DNA from: Chamaecrista fasciculata
Taxonomy: Eukaryota; Streptophyta; Magnoliopsida; Fabales; Fabaceae
Assembly: GCA_003254925.1 (NCBI GenBank)
Contig: QANZ01023999.1
Coordinates: 164,133 to 228,132, forward strand
Direction of reading: 5' to 3'
DNA length: 64,000 nucleotides
Shown here piece after piece: positions 58,707 to 64,000 of this stretch (position 1 is its first letter; each line of letters opens with the position of its first letter). The notes under the pieces are model-generated. The model did no database searches and was not told where the DNA came from. It saw only the letters and a list, made by a program, of their open reading frames with translations. The position numbers and the translations under genes were made by a program.

Positions 58707-59221
58707 CCATCATCTCTTGTTAAGGAGAGAAAACTATTTTTCTTTTTACGAATCATAGCATTTTGATGGAAAAACTTAGTATTTCTATCACCTAAGGAGA
58801 TGAAATTAATTCTAGATTTCATGTGCCAAAGTTCTTCTTCTTGTTTTAAGATAAGAGAAAGTTTATATTGAAGATTTTTCTCTAGATTAAGATGTTGAGG
58901 TTGAGGATTAGTACACAGGATATGCTGGAGACCTAGGATCCTAGAATACAAGTGCTTTTTTTCATAGAAAATGTTTTTAAAATGCTTGTTGCTCCAAGTT
59001 TTAATCTCTTTTTGGATATTAGAGATGTTTTCATCAATATCCTGAAGGTTATTATTCCAAGTGGTTTTAATGAGGTCAGGAAAGGATTGATGGTTAAGCC
59101 AAAAGGTTTCCAAGCGAAATAATTTTTTAGGAGGGTGAGTATTCTTTAAAATACTAAGGAGAAGAGGGCAATGATAAGAGTGAGTGCGTGGAAGGTTTGT
59201 GACAGTGGAGTTGGGAAAGTG

Positions 59222-59815
59222 TCTCTAGTGCATGGAAGGTGTCTCTAGCTATTCCACTTTTTCGTGTGGTTTTGAGGTGCAACTCATAGGGCTTTCTCAG
59301 ATGAGCGACTAAACTTTCCTCGTTTAATTTGAGGTGGATTTTAAATTGATCCTTTAGGTATGATAAAAAGATTTTGGCCAAAACTTCAAATTGATCCTTT
59401 AGGTATGAGGTGGATTTTAAATAGGTCCTCCTACATATTTCTATAATTTCTCAAATTGGTTTAAAAAAGTACAAAATATAGTCATATTCATCGTTTCAAG
59501 TTCAAATGCGATGATGAATCCAGAGATATGCGTTTATTTTGACGAGTGCTTTAAGATTGTCAATAAACAAGGTCAAATTAAGTCTAGAAAGTGAGTAACT
59601 CATGATCAAACAATCAAAGTTGGTTATATCTCTCTCATTTTAAGTTGAAACGCAACGTGCTTAAAATTATGTACTAATCCTTGAAAAGTTCTTTTTCGCC
59701 TAGTTGAGATCAATCACTTACCAATGAGGTCAAATCGTGTCTCGAAAGTAAAGTTTGAGACCAATTTGAAATCTATTCCTTACATAAAGGATCAATTTAG
59801 GGTCTCGAATAAGTT
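59222..59815. repeat. Segmental duplication block 1, second copy
   Basis: Collinear with 40740-41275. It ends at a G homopolymer (59830-59848) followed by an N at 59849. Confidence 0.7.
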
Positions 59816-59849
59816 GTGGGAAGTATTTGGGGGGGGGGGGGGGGGGGTN

Positions 59850-59990
59850 TTTGTTGATTACAACCATGATCTTAAGCGGAACTTCAACGACCTCTTGAGG
59901 AAGATTCAGTGTTGTCTCGCTGGTTGGAAGAGTAAAATGTTGTCCCAAGCGGGTCACCTAACTCTTATGGAAGCTTCATGTTTAATACAA
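59850..59990 (+). mobile_element. LINE fragment
   Basis: Plus-strand reading RKIQCCLAGWKSKMLSQAG, then LTLMEAS, matches the thumb region of plant LINE reverse transcriptases. It begins directly after the G run and N, so a misassembly junction is possible. Confidence 0.7.
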
Positions 59991-60157
59991 ATATTTGGGT
60001 CTGACTCGATTTTAGACTAGTTTAATTAGGTGTGTTAGTCTGATTAGCTTGGTTTATTAGGTAACTAATATACCAAAGTGACATTTTAACAGTGCCACAT
60101 ATACTTAAAAATTGCAGTAGTCTTTGGAAATTTGGATTCTCTTCTTTCATTGGTGCA

Positions 60158-60625
60158 GTATCTTTTTTTTTTTGGTAAAAGAGGAAATGCATTAAGATAA
60201 ACGAGTCATACAGAACAAACAGTAGCAAATTAAGTTACAAAAGTCTTAATAGTCCTAGGATAAGCAACAAACATAATGTCATAAAGACAGTACAAAGAAA
60301 CTAAAGAGGGCATGGAATTAAAGATACTGTGGGGTGATGTTGTAACACGTCCCTAATTAGCCAGCAAGTCAGCATGATGGTTTGCTTCACGGAAGATGTG
60401 ATTAATCTTCATTTCTTGAAGCAACTACAGGTAGCATATGCAATTTTTTATGACAATAAATAAATGATGGTGTGAGGAAATATGATCATTTAAAATGAGG
60501 TCATCAATTGTTATTTTAGAGTCTGATTCAACAAGAATGTGGGAGGTATTAAGACTATTAGCAAGTTGTAGGCCTTTGAGGATGCTCTAAAGTTCAGCTT
60601 TGAGGATTTCACCTATTCCAATAAA
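60158..60625 (-). mobile_element. LINE 3' fragment (RNase H)
   Basis: Minus strand reads SHILVESDSKITIDDLI and INHIFREANHHADLLAN, with stops. The poly-A end is at the plus-strand T run at 60161-60172. It is a diverged relative of the LINE at 54306. Confidence 0.7.
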
Positions 60626-60789
60626 GGAGGAGAAGCCAAAGATCCATATACCATCGTGTAGGCTGTATCTTAAAAGAAAAACTATAGAGTATTCAGGAAG
60701 AATTGAAACTTGCTTTAGATCTCAATATTACACATATTATTGTGGAATGAGACTAAAAAATTGCAGTGGATCTTATACATGATAATACT

Positions 60790-62050
60790 ATTGATGGTTG
60801 TCGGGTCACCAATTATAATTAAGCCTAATTCTGCACTCAAAGATGGAATATTAGTAGTAGAGGCGAGAATAGAGTCGATCCTCAGGGACTAGTCTTGCCC
60901 ACAAGTTATGCAGTTATAAACCAAAAAAACAAAGGAACCAGTGAATACGTCTTGCCCAAGACTAATGTACGTGACTTTAATCTTGCCCAAGACTAACGAC
61001 GTAACAAGAAGTTTTGAACGAATGTAATGAAGAGCAAATGTAAATTAAAAGGGTTGTTACCGATTGATTGAGGCCTTGGCTGGGATCTTTTTTCATGGAG
61101 TTTCTTACTTGATCATTGATATCAAAATAATATTATTTCATCAAAATAAAATAGGTTAACGAATTCACACGGTGAAATCACTCTTTCATTAAAATTGATT
61201 AAAGGATAACGTACCTAATTTAACCACTTATTAACTAGACGAATCTGACACGATCGACAATCCAACCTAATTAATAGAATAAAGAATCGAAAGATATTAA
61301 CCCTAACAATTAATTTACGAAATTACTTGTTAGATTTTCTTCACCCTAACATGGTACGACCATCTTAGTTGCTACTTAGTGATGAACTTACTAATTACGA
61401 ATCAATAAGAACACATAGCGTTATGTTAACAAATCAATTAGACAACTGAGTTCTTAGTTGAATGTTCAACTTGAAAACAATTTAAAAGAGAAGAGTAGGA
61501 GAAAGAAAAATATATTAAATTCATGAAATAGAAAATATAAACAAGATCTCACAAGTGTTGAAACATCCAATCCAAACTCACACTAAGCCAAGATAAGAGA
61601 GTTAGACACGCAGGGCCATTGAGCACCAAAAAATGTAAAATATGGCATGAAACATGAAGTCTGTGATTCTTTTCGTGAAAGCCCTAGGATACTTATTTAT
61701 AGAGCTAACTCTAACTGATTAGCCCCAAATCCCTTAGATTCATATTACAAAATCTTCTAATAGCCAAAAAGATATCATCTACGTCTCTTTCTTGGACTGC
61801 AGAATCCTCATAAGTCTTGGGCAAGACGTACGCAAGGTGAGAATATCTTCTCTTTTGAAACTTTAGAATCTGCACAAGTCTTGGGCAAGACGTATGTAAA
61901 GCGAAAATATCTTTTAGTTGCTAATTTCAAGGGATTTTTGTAGATCTTTCTTTACCTGCAGAGTAAACTAAAGACTGAATAAGCACCAAATCCTAATTTG
62001 AAAACATGATAATTACAAAATAAAGAATCAATTTAAAAATATCACATTTT
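60790..62050 (-). mobile_element. LTR-like sequence
   Basis: The minus strand contains a GTCCCTGAGGATCGACTC phrase and ends GGTGACCCGACAACCATCA, as in gypsy-type LTR ends. Repeated CTTGCCCAAGACT motifs occur in both orientations. No target duplication was found. Confidence 0.4.
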
Positions 62051-62199
62051 CAATTTGATTTAAAATTTAGGAGAAAATCTAAAAAGTTAAAATTTTGGAG
62101 GGTAAATCTTTAGATATAATATTCAAATATAAACAAAATACCCCTAAAAGTCTGTCTAAAATCAGACTTATCAACTATCTCCTCACATCATCGTTTCTT

Positions 62200-62345
62200 T
62201 CCCTTGATAAAAAATTGCAGATTCGATTTGATCAAGCATTAGTGAGTCATATCTACCGTGAGGCAAATGGTCGTGCTGATGGCCTTAGCAAATTGGGGAC
62301 GAGAGACCTCTTCTCCACTCACCATCTTTAATTGTATTCTTGCAT
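62200..62345 (+). mobile_element. LINE RNase H terminal fragment
   Basis: Plus strand reads VSHIYREANGRADGLSKLG then RDLFSTHHL and a stop, followed by an A-rich end near 62478-62486. The REANxxAD motif is the conserved end of the RNase H domain of plant LINEs. Confidence 0.65.
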
Positions 62346-63029
62346 GCTTTCATTTCTAGACTTTGCTTAAATGACTTTATTTCTATTGAAAACCTTAGGA
62401 GTAGGAGGATTAACGTATGTTAACTGCTACCTATTTTGTATGCTCTTCTTTCTAGTTTAATGAATTCTCTACTTATCAAAAAATAAACATTTATTGTATG
62501 ACGTCAATATTTTTGAGCAGCAGTTAGCTAAAACCTAGAAGAGAGTTTCCTGCCGTCATCATTAATTATTCATTAGATTACGGGGTCTGGCTTTTTTGTC
62601 TTTCCAGCTTTATATTAAACTTGTCACTATGATACTTTAGAATATTCAAACCCTAAGCAATTAGCAGTATTAAATATCTTTTTCACAAATCATTATCAGT
62701 CATTGAGTTCATTCTATAAATGTTGTAATAAAAAATAATTTCATAATATTTTAGAGTTATTATAAGGTAATATTACATCTTTCTTATCAAATTTAAAATA
62801 AATTGATTGGGCATGTAACTTTAATTTTCAGTTATTAATAAATTGACAGTCTATTATTATCTGATAGGTGGATGTGAGCATGTGGATTGTACGTACGTGG
62901 AATAAATAATTTGAATATACATATATATATATATAGTCTATTTGTCCTCTCATTTCCCGGATGTTTCATTATTTGAATATCCAATATTTCCATTGTCCTT
63001 TTAATTGGCGCACAAACACACACATATAT

Positions 63030-63150
63030 AATAACTAGGGACTTTGCGTGCCCTAACGGGCATGCAAATATGTATGTAAAATAAATAAGGGACTAAATTG
63101 TTAACTTAGTAAAGAAATATAGACTAAATAGTAAATTTTCTCTTATTTTT
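63030..63150. repeat. Second copy of the GTGCCCTAACGG repeat
   Basis: ACTAGGGACTTTGCGTGCCC followed by TAACGGGCATGC and ATATGTATGTAA, matching 18486-18660. Confidence 0.5.
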
Positions 63151-63201
63151 AATTTTATAGACTATAGTTTTAAACATGGACGACCAGAAAGGGGTGGAGC
63201 C

Positions 63202-63205
<4 letters not shown>

Positions 63206-63244
<39 letters not shown>
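63206..63244 (+). repeat. (TAA)n microsatellite
   Basis: About 13 uninterrupted TAA units. Confidence 0.92.
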
Positions 63245-63245
<1 letters not shown>

Positions 63246-63817
63246 TACCAAAACTGAAAAGTCGTGGCATGCATGCATTTTTGGGATAAGTATAACCCAT
63301 GTTGTGATCACTTGCATGAGTCAGTCAAGTCAAGTAAGTTCGTCATCCTCAAACATGCATGGGATAGACTATAGAGAACAAATTATTGGTCCCCCACTCT
63401 ATAGTCTATATAAAAACAAAATATTATTAGAAATGATTGGAAGTTGAAACCACTTGTTACATCTACTTGTAAGTTATACATAAAAAAAAAAAATCTACTT
63501 GTAAGTTGTAACCATCAAATTGTAAGATTTTTCGTATGTAAATAAAATATATAATTATTAAATTACACATGTGTATAAAAGTATGCATAAAATATTAATA
63601 CCGTTAGATGACCAACAACATTGTATGACATCGATATCTTTGGCGCAGCAGTTATTAGCTACAAGAGTTTCCTAACGTATGCATCACCATTATTCATTAG
63701 TTTACGCTCCTTTAATCTGGTTTCGGCCTTTAACTCGGCTCAGTTATATATAGTTAGGTTAAACGGGCCGACCGGGCTAGTCAACTAGATTATAATTTTT
63801 GTTTTTTATTTATTTTA

Positions 63818-64000
63818 GGGTAAAATACAGGAAAAGTATCTGTGGTTTGGCCTAATCTCACTTTTATGACGTGTGGTTTCAAAAGTTGCACATAAGATAC
63901 CTGTATGTTTCGCCGTTAAACAGAAGCAGTACTTGTGTACTTTTCCGTTAAAGAAATTGTTGTTTTTCTATTTTGGCCAAATTTGGGGGGGGGGGGGGGG
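63818..64000. mobile_element. Left end of a MITE related to 12082 and 30147
   Basis: GGGTAAAATACAGGAAAAGT... with a CTGTGGTTTGGCC phrase. Truncated by the window edge and a terminal G run (63986-64000) that may be a sequencing artefact. Confidence 0.45.

Larger units (their letters stand above)
54306..59216 (-). mobile_element. 5'-truncated LINE, frame-broken and interrupted
   Basis: Minus-strand order: the end of the endonuclease domain (THSYHCPLLL, about 59170), linker (58634-59113), reverse transcriptase (57477 down to about 56400, with LIPKIKNASKPSHLRPIGL, KLDITKAFDSISWDFI and RQGDPIS; the catalytic FVDD is at about 56485 in a shifted frame), a thumb region LQGWKRNSLSMAGRIQLI (56032-56325), a zf-RVT region (55163-56047) and RNase H (54378-55127, with KLNCDSSAKEN and IFREANQPAYLLAN). 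Frame changes near 56555, 56040 and 55150 and the lost 5' end make it inactive. Plus-strand T7 at about 54306 is the poly-A end, and TGTCTCT flanks both sides. Confidence 0.88.
62480..63740. repeat. Segmental duplication blocks 2 and 3, second copy
   Basis: 62480-62590 and 63550-63740 match 53515-53760, and 62610-63545 matches 49790-50850. No gene lies on the side where gene B's copy should be. Confidence 0.7.

Noticed and set aside
63986..64000. Terminal G homopolymer, with similar runs at 59830-59848 (G) and 53467-53486 (C)
   Set aside because: Probably sequencing or assembly artefacts or slippage; no G-quadruplex claim is justified from pure homopolymers of uncertain length.

Overview
This window is nuclear DNA of a flowering plant, almost certainly a eudicot. 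The evidence is an intron-bearing gene family with plant-specific architecture (ankyrin repeats plus a PGG membrane domain), a plant mitochondrial carrier, fragments of an anthocyanidin synthase gene and an SRC2-like gene, AT-rich spacers, and dense plant-type transposons (Ty1/copia, LINE, SINE, MULE, hAT, Harbinger and CACTA relatives). The species cannot be named from sequence alone. Assembly gaps (N) lie at 21088-21098 and 45812-46000, with single Ns at 42547 and 59849.

Layout. 0-2.1 kb: a single-exon mitochondrial carrier gene on the minus strand with a CT-rich leader. 2.1-6.4 kb: AT-rich spacer with a foldback MULE (3338-4194) and old copia debris. 6453-11403: a young, intact Ty1/copia element with 215-bp LTRs differing at 2 positions. 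It appears to sit in the 5'-leader intron of a short PGG-domain gene (coding part 11536-11934) whose 3' end is frame-broken. 12.5-18.2 kb: an inverted duplication. The PGG fragment and its 3' flank on the plus strand mirror the 3' part of ankyrin-PGG gene A on the minus strand (two exons, 17276-18208 and 19142-19756). A Harbinger-like element carrying a nested hAT interrupts one arm. A hAT element sits in gene A's leader, 14 bp of host sequence plus the 8-bp target duplication upstream of the ATG.

20-31 kb is repeat-rich. It holds a 2.1-kb solo LTR splitting an older foldback element, an array of short GTAGCTAAT-type repeats next to a broken anthocyanidin synthase fragment (28522-28953), and two SINEs. 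32444-35384 is the most unusual object: an LTR element with identical 373-bp LTRs and a perfect CAATG target duplication, but no reverse transcriptase or integrase. It carries instead a 578-codon ORF I cannot assign to any family. It lies among minus-strand exon-like pieces of an unidentified host gene. 36.7-41.6 kb: a 12-bp tandem array, an LTR-like promoter region and several hAT elements. 43536-45321: a textbook Pack-MULE (about 640-bp TIRs, exact 9-bp target duplication) enclosing the 3' end of an SRC2-like gene.

46745-49403: ankyrin-PGG gene B, a paralogue of gene A with the same intron position and a visible TATA box. 50851-53514 is a solo LTR with a second solo LTR inside it. 54306-59216 is a 5'-truncated, frame-broken LINE (minus strand) interrupted by an LTR-like insertion. 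Sequences flanking gene B (38.9-41.3 kb and 49.8-53.76 kb) recur in the same order at 54.25-59.8 kb and 62.5-63.74 kb. The locus is therefore a tandem segmental duplication in which the third gene copy is missing, its place taken by LINE and LTR debris.

Functionally, the three intact host genes are the carrier and genes A and B. Everything else is transposon-derived or a degraded gene fragment. The ankyrin-PGG genes resemble the BDA1-like immune-signalling family, in which tandem clusters are usual; that role is inferred from the family, not from this sequence.
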